Part shown: in pieces, positions 26,186 through 33,733 of the stretch
Position numbering within the stretch: position 1 is the first letter of the stretch
Layout of the letters: each line of letters starts with the position of its first letter
Assembly (NCBI GenBank): GCA_038531945.1
Contig: JBCBBH010000001.1
Span: 967,059-1,031,058, forward strand
Direction of reading: 5' to 3'
From: CALBPI01 sp038531945
GTDB taxonomy: Bacteria; Pseudomonadota; Gammaproteobacteria; Steroidobacterales; Woeseiaceae
DNA: 64,000 nt
The notes under the pieces: model-generated
Seen by the model: only the letters and a program-made list of their open reading frames with translations
Told to the model about the DNA's origin: nothing
The model's database searches: none
Program-made: the position numbers and the translations under genes

Positions 26186-26989
26186 CTACTCCCGAGTCGT
26201 TGCGTTCGATGTGTAAGGCTGCTCGACACTCACGTCGCCTGATTGTTCCGAGTTAGCTTCATTCAGTTCGAGATAACCTGATAACCACCGGGTCAAAACA
26301 TAAAATGGGCCGGTGTCGACGAGGGCGGTCAACATCTTGAACAGATAGTTGCTCCACATCAGTGTCAGCATGGCGCTCAATGCGAGGCTGCCCTTGAGGA
26401 ACTGTGCTCCGAACGTCACGCTGATCACGACAACCGAGTCCACCAACTGGCTTGTCAAGGTAGAGAGGTTGTTGCGCAACCAGAGGTGTTTGCCTTTGGT
26501 CAGACGCTTCAGATAGTGAAACACCTGCACATCGCAGTACTGGGCAGCGACGTAAGCCATCATGGACGCGAAGACAGCGCCGGTCGTGGTTGCGAAGATC
26601 AGGTCGAACAAACCGGTCGTGCCGCTGACTGCCGAGCCGTCCGGAAGTCCAACGGGTTGCGCTAGATCGATAGTTTGCCAGGGCGGTGCATTTCCGGCAG
26701 CCGGCATTGCGTCGATCAATAGCATGACCAGCAGGATGAAGAAGTTGAGGCCGAGACCCACAGTCACCATAAAATTGGCGCGTCGCTTTCCGTAGAGCTC
26801 AGATACGAGGTCCGTGCACAGGAACGTTAGCGGGTACGGCAACACCCCTGCGGCGACCTCAAGTGGTCCAATTTTCACAAAATGAGAGATGCCGATGATG
26901 TTTAACATCGTCATTGCGCAGAGAAACACGCCAGCAAGCACCAGAAACACGCGTTCCCGGCGCCGGGTCAGGTCATCTTCTGTGAACAT
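26186..26989 (-). CDS. yhhQ: Queuosine precursor (preQ0/preQ1) transporter
   Basis: The 267-residue membrane protein with about six to seven helices belongs to the YhhQ/VUT family, which imports deazapurine precursors for queuosine in tRNA. Family-like segments are LPYPLTFLCTDLVSELYGKRRA and the later NNLSTLTSQLVDSVVV. An internal extension (about residues 105-130) carries extra polar residues. It stands alone, with no queuosine biosynthesis genes visible nearby. Confidence 0.9.
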   Translation of the reverse strand: MFTEDDLTRRRERVFLVLAGVFLCAMTMLNIIGISHFVKIGPLEVAAGVLPYPLTFLCTDLVSELYGKRRANFMVTVGLGLNFFILLVMLLIDAMPAAGNAPPWQTIDLAQPVGLPDGSAVSGTTGLFDLIFATTTGAVFASMMAYVAAQYCDVQVFHYLKRLTKGKHLWLRNNLSTLTSQLVDSVVVISVTFGAQFLKGSLALSAMLTLMWSNYLFKMLTALVDTGPFYVLTRWLSGYLELNEANSEQSGDVSVEQPYTSNATTRE

Positions 26990-27036
26990 GAGGTAGATCG
27001 CATTCGGAGACGGTAGGAAGGTGTAACCTTACCGCT

Positions 27037-27531
27037 ATGAAGCTATTCGTCAAATTGCTGGTTTTCATAGTGGTTCTGGCACTCATGGGCCCGTTTTTCC
27101 TCAAAGGCCCTGACGGGCGCCCACTGTGGGAATTGCCGACGCGTCTTCCGTCGCTAAACGAAGTTTCCAACGCTGTGGTTCCGGACGCTCTCGAGGACCC
27201 CAACGTGGAGGTCTACCGCTGGCAAGACGAGAACGGCCAATGGCATTTTGGCAGTACACCACCAGCATCCAGCCGCTACGAGACATTGCAAATCGACACA
27301 CGGACCAATGCAGTAGCCGTTGAGCCACCGCCGACTTTGGAATCTCGAGATAGCGATGAAGGGGCCGTTGCGAGTTCCGCTGCAGACCAGCCGGATAGCC
27401 CTTATGTGTCCGACGTCCTGCCGATACCCGATCCGGAGGTCGCAAAGCAGCTTATTGAGGATGCACGCGCTTTGCAGGAACTGACGCAACAGCGCACCGA
27501 GGAGATCGACGCCATCCTCAACAGTCAGTAG
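27037..27531 (+). CDS. DUF4124-like membrane-anchored protein
   Basis: The 164-residue protein has an N-terminal hydrophobic anchor (LVFIVVLALMGPFFL). A short DUF4124-type segment follows near residues 57-75 (VEVYRWQDENGQWHFGSTPP), then an acidic, low-complexity tail with a C-terminal helix (EVAKQLIEDARALQELTQQ). DUF4124 proteins are common in gammaproteobacterial envelopes; their function is not known. It is divergently placed from yhhQ across 47 bases. Confidence 0.8.
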   Translation: MKLFVKLLVFIVVLALMGPFFLKGPDGRPLWELPTRLPSLNEVSNAVVPDALEDPNVEVYRWQDENGQWHFGSTPPASSRYETLQIDTRTNAVAVEPPPTLESRDSDEGAVASSAADQPDSPYVSDVLPIPDPEVAKQLIEDARALQELTQQRTEEIDAILNSQ

Positions 27532-27647
27532 CGGCGCCGCCAGCGTCGAACGAGTGTCGACAAAGTTTACAGCGTGTTGCTGCGGGCATCGCTTGTACTC
27601 GTAGCCACGGGCCTTTTTTTTCAAATAAATCAGTGCAATACGCTTTT

Positions 27648-27663
27648 TGGTACGTGTCTTGCT
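27648..27663 (+). promoter_or_regulatory. Sigma-54 (RpoN) promoter of second PEP-CTERM gene
   Basis: TGGTACGTGTCTTGCT has GG-N10-GC spacing and one mismatch to TGGCAC. The GC element is 54 bases before the ATG at 27716, like the promoter of the PEP-CTERM gene at 26089. Confidence 0.78.
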
Positions 27664-27715
27664 CACTGTCTCCTAGATGAAATCGGCTGCCTAGCGGCCC
27701 TCTTAGGAAACGACA

Positions 27716-28408
27716 ATGAAAAAAGCAATTATCGGAACCCTGGCTCTGGCGCTATGCAGCGTTGCTAACGCCGGCCCTGTCTGGGAGTACTCGACCGGAC
27801 CCGGAACGTTTGGCGACAACAACAGCAGCTACGAATACGGCTACGACTCAATCACGACGCGCTACGACGTCGACAGCGGTGATTTTGTATTCGAAGTGGA
27901 CTACGCAGGTGACAACCGCCCGAATGTAAATGCTGACCGTCGCAACGACACCGCCCGCAGCGGTTGGTTGGTTGTGAACGCCGGTGGTAATCCGAAAGGT
28001 GAAGACGACCTCGCGATTCTGTATTTCGATCGCGCCAGCGGTAACGTCTGGGCGTATGAGTACAACGGCGAGAACAGCCCAAACAGCTGGGCGACCGGAA
28101 ACTTCCTCGGCTTTTTCGCGAACGCCTATACAACGAACGGATCTGTTTCGACGCTGGCGATCAACGCATCAGCCATCAACGCACAGCTTGCGGGCGGCAT
28201 CCAGTTTGACGATTCAGTCGGCATCTGGTTCCACCCAGCATTTTCGGGCCGGGCGCGCGGTAACCACAACGGCATGAGTGGCTTCAATCCAGGCCGGACC
28301 GTCTGGTATGACGTTGCCCACCGTGACACGGTAGACGTTCCTGCACCGGCAACACTGCTGCTGCTTGGTCTCGGTCTGATCGGTCTCGGTTTGCGCCGTC
28401 GCAGCTGA
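27716..28408 (+). CDS. PEP-CTERM-like sorting-domain protein (VPAPA type)
   Basis: The 230-residue exported protein has a signal peptide (KKAIIGTLALALCSVANA), a beta-rich body with Asn/Gly-rich segments, and a C-terminal sorting signal VPAPATLLLLGLGLIGLGL followed by basic residues. It is a PEP-CTERM variant with PAP in place of PEP. AGGA precedes the start. A sigma-54 promoter lies upstream and a strong terminator follows. The body has no recognised domain; a structural or adhesive role in the matrix is possible. Confidence 0.88.
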   Translation: MKKAIIGTLALALCSVANAGPVWEYSTGPGTFGDNNSSYEYGYDSITTRYDVDSGDFVFEVDYAGDNRPNVNADRRNDTARSGWLVVNAGGNPKGEDDLAILYFDRASGNVWAYEYNGENSPNSWATGNFLGFFANAYTTNGSVSTLAINASAINAQLAGGIQFDDSVGIWFHPAFSGRARGNHNGMSGFNPGRTVWYDVAHRDTVDVPAPATLLLLGLGLIGLGLRRRS

Positions 28409-28435
28409 GCTCAGACGAAACCCTAACAGGGTGTC

Positions 28436-28470
28436 AAAGGGCAGACTCTTCGGAGTCTGCCCTTTTTTTT
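28436..28470 (+). terminator. Intrinsic terminator after the PEP-CTERM gene
   Basis: A 13-bp stem, AAAGGGCAGACTC/GAGTCTGCCCTTT, with a TTCG loop runs into a T tract. Confidence 0.9.
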
Positions 28471-28561
28471 TGTGTGCCTGTCAACCGAATGGCTGAGTGT
28501 GCGTTGTTATCACCAACGGGCCAGAAATCCTGGCTCATGAACTTCAGACAGGGAGCTGACA

Positions 28562-29344
28562 ATGCAGACGAAAGTACTTTTCCTGGGAGTGATTTTGCTG
28601 GCCACGGGTGCCGGCTTCAGCGCGGATTCAGAAGCTGCGCTCGCGACCGCAGTTAGCGCATCTTCCGTCGCTAACGCGGATACGCCGCGCCGTGGTAAAG
28701 CGAAGCGCCAACAAAGATCACGACGCGAAGGCGCCCGCACGACCACAGCGACTGGCAGGAACGGCCGCACTGCGCAGCGTACAACGACGCGCGATGTCGA
28801 TCAGGCGAATCGGAGTGCACGCACGACCCGCACGACGACCGGTCCAAACGGCCGCACGGCGACTGGAATCTCGACGACGCAGAGAACCGATAACGGCTAC
28901 ACGCGCAGTGGAGAATGGGTGGGTCCGAACGGGCAAACAGCGACGCGCAACGCGGAAGGCAGCTGGGACGCTGAGACGCAGACCTGGTCTCGAAACGCGA
29001 GCAGCACGGGACCGAACGGCAAAACCCGTTCACAAAGCGTCGATACAACGCGCACGGAAAACGGCTTCTCTAGAAATGCAGAGCGGACGGGTCCGAATGG
29101 ACAGACCGCAACGCGCAATTCAGAGGGTAGATGGGATGCCGAGTCGCAGACCTGGAGCCGCAACGCGACGACGACTGGTCCCAACGGCAATTCTCGAAGC
29201 GCGGACGTTACGACGACCCGCACTGACGACGGCGCGACGCGCACAGCGACCCGAACGAATGCTCAAGGTGAAAGTGTGACACGGACTCAATCCGTGGAAC
29301 GTGAATCTGCTGCTGACGACGCTGCCGGTGACAGCGACGATTAG
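28562..29344 (+). CDS. Exported basic GPNG-repeat protein
   Basis: The 260-residue protein has an N-terminal signal peptide (VLFLGVILLATGAGFSA). The rest is low-complexity and rich in Thr, Arg, Asn, Gly and Ser. Two adjacent 56-residue modules start at bases 28922 and 29090. Each contains GPNGQTATRN, WDAE-QTWSRN and a second GPNG; less regular copies precede them. The C-terminus is acidic (DDAAGDSDD). Repeats with GPNG and TR motifs occur in uncharacterised secreted proteins of gammaproteobacteria. Function is unknown; the repetitive, charged character suggests a surface, matrix or polyanion-binding role. Confidence 0.75.
   Translation: MQTKVLFLGVILLATGAGFSADSEAALATAVSASSVANADTPRRGKAKRQQRSRREGARTTTATGRNGRTAQRTTTRDVDQANRSARTTRTTTGPNGRTATGISTTQRTDNGYTRSGEWVGPNGQTATRNAEGSWDAETQTWSRNASSTGPNGKTRSQSVDTTRTENGFSRNAERTGPNGQTATRNSEGRWDAESQTWSRNATTTGPNGNSRSADVTTTRTDDGATRTATRTNAQGESVTRTQSVERESAADDAAGDSDD
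28922..29257 (+). repeat. Two tandem 168-bp coding repeats
   Basis: Units 28922-29089 and 29090-29257 encode aligned 56-residue modules that differ at scattered positions, including serine/threonine and basic residue swaps. Confidence 0.8.
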
Positions 29345-29397
29345 CAACAGGGTGTGAACCAGACGTCTCCCCCGACTCCATCGCTGGTTCAAAGGTT

Positions 29398-29427
29398 GGC
29401 CCGGTCAAATGACCGGGCCTTTTTTTT
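29398..29427 (+). terminator. Intrinsic terminator between the repeat protein and qmcA genes
   Basis: The stem GGCCCGGTCA/TGACCGGGCC with a 2-nt loop is followed by eight T, serving the plus-strand gene. Confidence 0.88.
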
Positions 29428-29432
29428 GCGGA

Positions 29433-30356
29433 CTAGGCCGACTTGGTTGAGTCGATGACCTTCGTTGCCGCACTGATCATCGAAGTCATGTCCGACAGGT
29501 TTGCCGGCACGATCAGTGTGTTGCCTTCCTTCGCAAGGTTGCCGAATCGATTCAGGTAGTCCTCAGCGATCCGCAGTTGCATCGCCTTGTCACCGCCTTC
29601 GGTCGACAGAGCGGTTGCGACTTCACGCAGGCCCTCTGCGGTTGCTTTGGCGACTTCGCGGATAGCTTCGGCTTCACCGCGTGCTTCGTTGATTTGTTGC
29701 GCCTGCGCCGCCTCCGATTCCAGGACAACCCGCCGCTTGTCGGCTTCGGCCTGGTTGATCTTGGCGTCGCGCTCACCCTCAGACGTTAGGACCGTGGCGC
29801 GCTTCTCTCGCTCCGCACGCATCTGTTTCTCCATCGCGCTGAGTACATCATGCGGCGGGTTGATGTTCTTGATCTCGTACCGCAGCACCTTAACGCCCCA
29901 GGGGTCTGACGCTTTGTCGAGTTCATCGACGACAGAGAGGTTAATCGCAGTTCGTTCCTCAAAGGTCTTATCGAGATCGATCTTGCCGACCTCACTACGC
30001 AACGTCGTCTGTGCAAGCTGCGTGATCGCGAACACAAAGTCGCCGATGCCATACGATGCGCGTTCCGGGTTGGTGACCTGGACGTACAAAACGCCGTCCA
30101 CACCAACCTGTACGTTGTCCTTCGTGATGCAGACCTGCTCCGGAATATCCATCGCGTGCTCTTTTAGCGAATGTCGGTATGCGACACGCTCCAGAAACGG
30201 CACGAGAATATGAAACCCGGCACTTAAGGTGCGCGAAAACTTCCCGAGGTTCTCGATGACGTATGCACTTTGCTGCGGCACGATGATCGCAGTCTTCGCG
30301 ATCACGATGATCGCAACGACGACCATGACGATAGCTACAATGGCGCCTATATCCAT
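29433..30356 (-). CDS. qmcA: SPFH/stomatin-like membrane protease-associated protein
   Basis: The 307-residue protein has an N-terminal membrane segment (residues 5-28) and an SPFH domain beginning at IIVPQQSAYVIENLGKFSRT. A charged coiled-coil follows (EREKRATVLTSEGERDAK), then a C-terminal region with ALSTEGGDKAMQLRIAEDY. It matches QmcA/slipin-2 proteins, which form large membrane microdomain assemblies. AAGGAG precedes the ATG. An NfeD-like gene 42 bases upstream completes the usual NfeD-stomatin pair. Confidence 0.93.
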   Translation of the reverse strand: MDIGAIVAIVMVVVAIIVIAKTAIIVPQQSAYVIENLGKFSRTLSAGFHILVPFLERVAYRHSLKEHAMDIPEQVCITKDNVQVGVDGVLYVQVTNPERASYGIGDFVFAITQLAQTTLRSEVGKIDLDKTFEERTAINLSVVDELDKASDPWGVKVLRYEIKNINPPHDVLSAMEKQMRAEREKRATVLTSEGERDAKINQAEADKRRVVLESEAAQAQQINEARGEAEAIREVAKATAEGLREVATALSTEGGDKAMQLRIAEDYLNRFGNLAKEGNTLIVPANLSDMTSMISAATKVIDSTKSA

Positions 30357-30398
30357 TTATGTTTCTCCTTTTCGTTGTTGTAAGTGTTCTTCGATTCG

Positions 30399-30845
30399 CT
30401 ATGCGCCCGATGGGGCGATAGCGCGTATTTCGAGTAGCGATCCTTCTGCTTTGACGATGATCGCCTGCTCACCGGTCTCCAGTGAACTTTCTCCGGCGTT
30501 GACCGCGTCCCATCTCGATCCGCGGAACTCCACCCGAGTGCGTCCTCCGACGACCACGCCTTCCAAAACTGTCACGTGTCTACCGTCGACCTGATCATCG
30601 AAACCGATTGGGTCGCCCCGGAGCTTTTTGTAAAGCCGTTCCCGGAACAAAACCATCGTTGTGGCCGACAGCAGGGCGAACATGACCCATTGCACCCATT
30701 CGGGCATGGGTATTCCAGACATCACGGAAAACCCTGTGATCAGAGCTGCGACGCCCAGGAATACAAGATAAAAGGCGGCGTCCAGCATGAACATCTCCGC
30801 ACCCAAAAGAATGAATCCGATCGCAAGCCATGCCCACCAAATCAT
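30399..30845 (-). CDS. NfeD-like membrane protein (short form)
   Basis: The 148-residue protein has N-terminal hydrophobic helices (WWAWLAIGFILLGAEMFMLDA onward) and a C-terminal OB-fold region (about 80-145, VDGRHVTVLEGVVVGGRTRV). This is the short NfeD1b form without a ClpP-like protease domain. Such proteins partner with SPFH proteins, and qmcA follows in the same operon. It is the first gene of the pair. Confidence 0.92.
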   Translation of the reverse strand: MIWWAWLAIGFILLGAEMFMLDAAFYLVFLGVAALITGFSVMSGIPMPEWVQWVMFALLSATTMVLFRERLYKKLRGDPIGFDDQVDGRHVTVLEGVVVGGRTRVEFRGSRWDAVNAGESSLETGEQAIIVKAEGSLLEIRAIAPSGA

Positions 30846-31147
30846 GTGTTTACTCCTCCGTTGTTATGGCGAAATTATACGGGTTTTTCCGCCTCAACCG
30901 AATAGTCAGATTACGCCCAATGAGCTGAAAGTTGTTGAAAAAACAACAATTTTCAAATTCGTCAGGGAGTTATGAAGAGCGAGTTTTTCGAGCCGCGAAT
31001 CAAAAGTCAGAGTTTTTATATGAGAAAAATAACTCACAAAATGCAAAAATTGTGAGGATGGCCCTCCCGGGCGCAGCGTTTCTTGCGTCCCGACTACCAC
31101 CACGACAGAATGCACGAAGATCGCGGCAGAACGATTAAGAAGGGGTC
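30846..31147. other. Intergenic region upstream of the first NUP gene
   Basis: About 300 A+T-rich bases without a credible gene. It contains GTTGTT-N5-AACAAC (30931-30947) and an overlapping TTGAAAA...TTTTCAA dyad (30935-30956). It should hold the promoters of nfeD (minus) and the NUP gene (plus), but I cannot assign -10/-35 elements with confidence. Confidence 0.5.
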
Positions 31148-32248
31148 ATGATGATTGCACGTTCGCGTATTTACGCACTGATCTTGGTTGCATTGGCAAC
31201 TATCGTCGGTTGCGGTGAAGCTCCGGTCGCCGCTGATGGTCCGGATCCGATGGAAATCAAGGTCGTCGTCATGGCCATGTTCGAGCGAGGAGAGCCTACA
31301 GGCGATGATCCCGGCGAACTGCAACGCTGGTTGGAAGGGCTCGATATCTCGACGACGCTGCCCTTCGAAGCCGGCGAATCGAATCTGTACGTCACCGACG
31401 ACGGCGTGCTCACGGTGTTGCTCGGCGGCGGCATTCCCAATGCAACGGCGACCGTCATGGCGCTGGGCTATGACGAACGCGTCGATGTGTCGAAGGCCTA
31501 CTGGTTGGTTGCCGGCATCGCCGGAGGCGACCCTGATGATTTGTCGCTCGGCTCTGCCGCCTGGGCGCGGCATGTCGTCGATGGCGATCTTTTGTATGAA
31601 ATCGACGGACGCGAAATTCCTGACGAATGGCCTTACGGCTTAATTCCACTTGGCGCGAAGGAGCCCACTCAGAACCCGGAAGACATCTACGGAGGGTGGA
31701 CGCTCGACACCATCCACTTCGCGCTGAATCCATCGCTGGTCGATTGGGCTTACTCGTTGACCAAAGATGCACCGTTGCCGGATGCGCCAGGCATCAGCGA
31801 GTTTCGCAAGATGTACCCGGAATCGAGTGCTGCGAGTCGACCGCCGTTTGTCACTGTTGGCGATACGCTGTCGGCGAGCACCTACTGGCATGGTGAGATG
31901 CTCAACACCTGGGCGAATGATTGGTTGAAGCTCTACGCAGGCAGCGATGCAAACTTCATGACTTCTAATATGGAGGACAGCGGCACGCTGACGGCGATTC
32001 ATCGACTCGATCGAGTTGGTCGGGCTGACGCAGACCGCGTGCTGGTGCTTCGGACCGCGAGCAATTTCACGATGCCGCCGCCCGGCAAGTCGGCGGCCTG
32101 GAGTAAATCGGCGCCGTATCCAGACAATGGCATTCCGTCGATCGATACGGCATACAGCGTCGGCCGGATTGTCGTGGACGCGCTGGTTGCAGGCTGGGGT
32201 CAGTACGAGAGCGAGTTGCCGTCCGCATCCGACGGCGCTGCCGAATGA
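31148..32248 (+). CDS. NUP-family purine nucleoside 'permease' lipoprotein, copy 1
   Basis: The 366-residue protein has a lipobox (LATIVGC) and a NUP domain (PF06516-like). Typical segments are IKVVVMAMFERGEPTGDDPG, LLGGGIPNATATVMALGYD, YWLVAGIAGGDPDD and NMEDSGTLTAIHRL. The family was named after a Candida nucleoside permease, but it lacks obvious multi-helix membrane topology. Its fold is thought to relate to nucleoside phosphorylases. A periplasmic nucleoside-binding or -cleaving role is therefore plausible. It overlaps the purine permease gene by ATGA, so the two act together. A second copy lies at 38696-39772. Confidence 0.9.
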   Translation: MMIARSRIYALILVALATIVGCGEAPVAADGPDPMEIKVVVMAMFERGEPTGDDPGELQRWLEGLDISTTLPFEAGESNLYVTDDGVLTVLLGGGIPNATATVMALGYDERVDVSKAYWLVAGIAGGDPDDLSLGSAAWARHVVDGDLLYEIDGREIPDEWPYGLIPLGAKEPTQNPEDIYGGWTLDTIHFALNPSLVDWAYSLTKDAPLPDAPGISEFRKMYPESSAASRPPFVTVGDTLSASTYWHGEMLNTWANDWLKLYAGSDANFMTSNMEDSGTLTAIHRLDRVGRADADRVLVLRTASNFTMPPPGKSAAWSKSAPYPDNGIPSIDTAYSVGRIVVDALVAGWGQYESELPSASDGAAE

Positions 32249-33543
32249 CGCTGATCGAGCGACTGTTCGGCGTCGCGAAGGCCGGATCCACTGTCCGAAC
32301 CGAAATGGTCGCGGGCGCTACGACGTTTTTGTCGATGGCGTACATCACCGCGGTCAACCCCGGCATCTTGTCGGAGACGGGCATGGACTTCGCGGCGGTG
32401 TTTGTCGCCACGTGTCTCGCGGCAGCGGTGGGCTCGATTGCGATGGGGCTGCTTGCTAACTATCCGGTCGCGCTCGCACCAGGGATGGGGCAGAACGCTT
32501 TTTTCACCTATGCAGTCGTTCTGGGCGGTGGCCACAGCTGGCAGACCGCGCTCGGCGCGGTCTTCATCTCTGGCGTTCTGTTTGTGGCGCTGAGTGTCCT
32601 GCCGTTTCGCGAATGGTTGATCAATGCCATCCCTCGCAATCTCAAGCAGGGTATTGCCGGTGGTATCGGTTTGTTCCTGGGATTCATCGCGCTGCAAAAC
32701 GCCGGGTTGGTCGGTGATAACCCGGCAACGCTGGTGCAGATCGCCGACATCACGGCATTTCCTGCTGCCGCCTGTTTGCTTGGGTTCGTATTGATCGTGG
32801 CTTTGACTGCCCTGCGCGTGCCCGGCGCTGTGATCATTGGCATCTTGTCGGTCGCGGCACTTGGCTGGTTCACGGGCCAGGTGTCGTTCCAGGGCGTATT
32901 TTCGGCACCGCCATCGCCAGCTCCTGTGCTGTTCCAACTCGATATCGCCGGCGCGTTCCAGCTGAGCATGGTCACGGTGATTCTGTCGTTCTTGATCGTG
33001 GACGTGTTCGATACGGCTGGCACACTCGTTGGTGTGGCCATGCGCGCCAACCTGCTCGACGCGAATCACAAGTTGCCCCGTTTGCGTCGCGCATTGCTCG
33101 CAGATTCCGGAGCCACGGTTGCCGGCGCCGTGTTTGGTACTTCCTCAACGACCAGCTTTATCGAAAGCGGCGCTGGCGTTGAAGCGGGTGGGCGTACCGG
33201 CCTGACCGCGGTTGTGTGCGGCGTCCTGTTTATCACTTGCCTGTTCCTCGCGCCGTTGGCTCAAAGCATCCCCGCGTATGCCACAGCATCCGCCCTGTTG
33301 TTCGTCGCATGTCTGATGGCGCAGAGCCTCGCAACGCTCGATTGGGCGGACGGAACGGAGAGCGCGCCAGCGATTGTTGCGGCAATCGCAATGCCTTTGA
33401 CGTTTTCAATCGCCGATGGCATCGGGCTCGGTTTCATCACTTACGCTGCAGTAAAAATTTTCACCGGAAAATTTTTCCGTTGCTCGCCCGTTGTTTACGT
33501 CATTGCCTTGATCTTTGTTCTCAAGTACACGGTGATCGTCTAA
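32245..33543 (+). CDS. AzgA-family adenine/guanine/hypoxanthine permease
   Basis: The 432-residue protein has about 12 to 14 membrane segments. Family markers are GATTFLSMAYITAVNP, LAPGMGQNAFFTYAVV, VDVFDTAGTLVGVA and FGTSSTTSFIESGAGVEAGGRTGLTA (given here in overlapping parts of the same two motif regions). AzgA permeases import free purine bases by proton symport. The ATGA overlap with the NUP lipoprotein gene suggests that the nucleoside is converted to its base in the periplasm and then imported here. A weak hairpin follows. Confidence 0.93.
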   Translation: MTLIERLFGVAKAGSTVRTEMVAGATTFLSMAYITAVNPGILSETGMDFAAVFVATCLAAAVGSIAMGLLANYPVALAPGMGQNAFFTYAVVLGGGHSWQTALGAVFISGVLFVALSVLPFREWLINAIPRNLKQGIAGGIGLFLGFIALQNAGLVGDNPATLVQIADITAFPAAACLLGFVLIVALTALRVPGAVIIGILSVAALGWFTGQVSFQGVFSAPPSPAPVLFQLDIAGAFQLSMVTVILSFLIVDVFDTAGTLVGVAMRANLLDANHKLPRLRRALLADSGATVAGAVFGTSSTTSFIESGAGVEAGGRTGLTAVVCGVLFITCLFLAPLAQSIPAYATASALLFVACLMAQSLATLDWADGTESAPAIVAAIAMPLTFSIADGIGLGFITYAAVKIFTGKFFRCSPVVYVIALIFVLKYTVIV

Positions 33544-33575
33544 CAAAAAGTCATTCGGATTCGTCGCTGAGGCGA

Positions 33576-33600
33576 TGCGGGTTGTTGCATAAAACCCGCA
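33576..33600 (+). terminator. Weak hairpin after the AzgA permease gene
   Basis: TGCGGGTT/AACCCGCA with a 9-nt loop is followed by only three T, so termination is uncertain. Confidence 0.4.
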
Positions 33601-33618
33601 GTTTACAAGGCGCTGCTT

Positions 33619-33627
33619 TGGTATTAT
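33619..33627 (+). promoter_or_regulatory. Possible extended -10 promoter of the Oar-like receptor gene
   Basis: TGGTATTAT is a TGN-TATTAT extended -10 about 107 bases upstream of the GTG start; no good -35 is seen. Confidence 0.35.
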
Positions 33628-33733
33628 GTTGCCGCCGCGATTAGTGCCAAGACTGTAATAAATCGGTCACAGAATCGAACTAGCCTTGGCGGCCGTTTTG
33701 ATAAATACATACCCAGCCCTGCAGGGGGAAACC

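Noticed and set aside
28608..29279. A second plus-strand frame of 223 codons within the GPNG-repeat gene
   Set aside because: It is Arg-rich, has no signal peptide or ribosome binding site, and is explained by the low-complexity coding repeats of the real frame.
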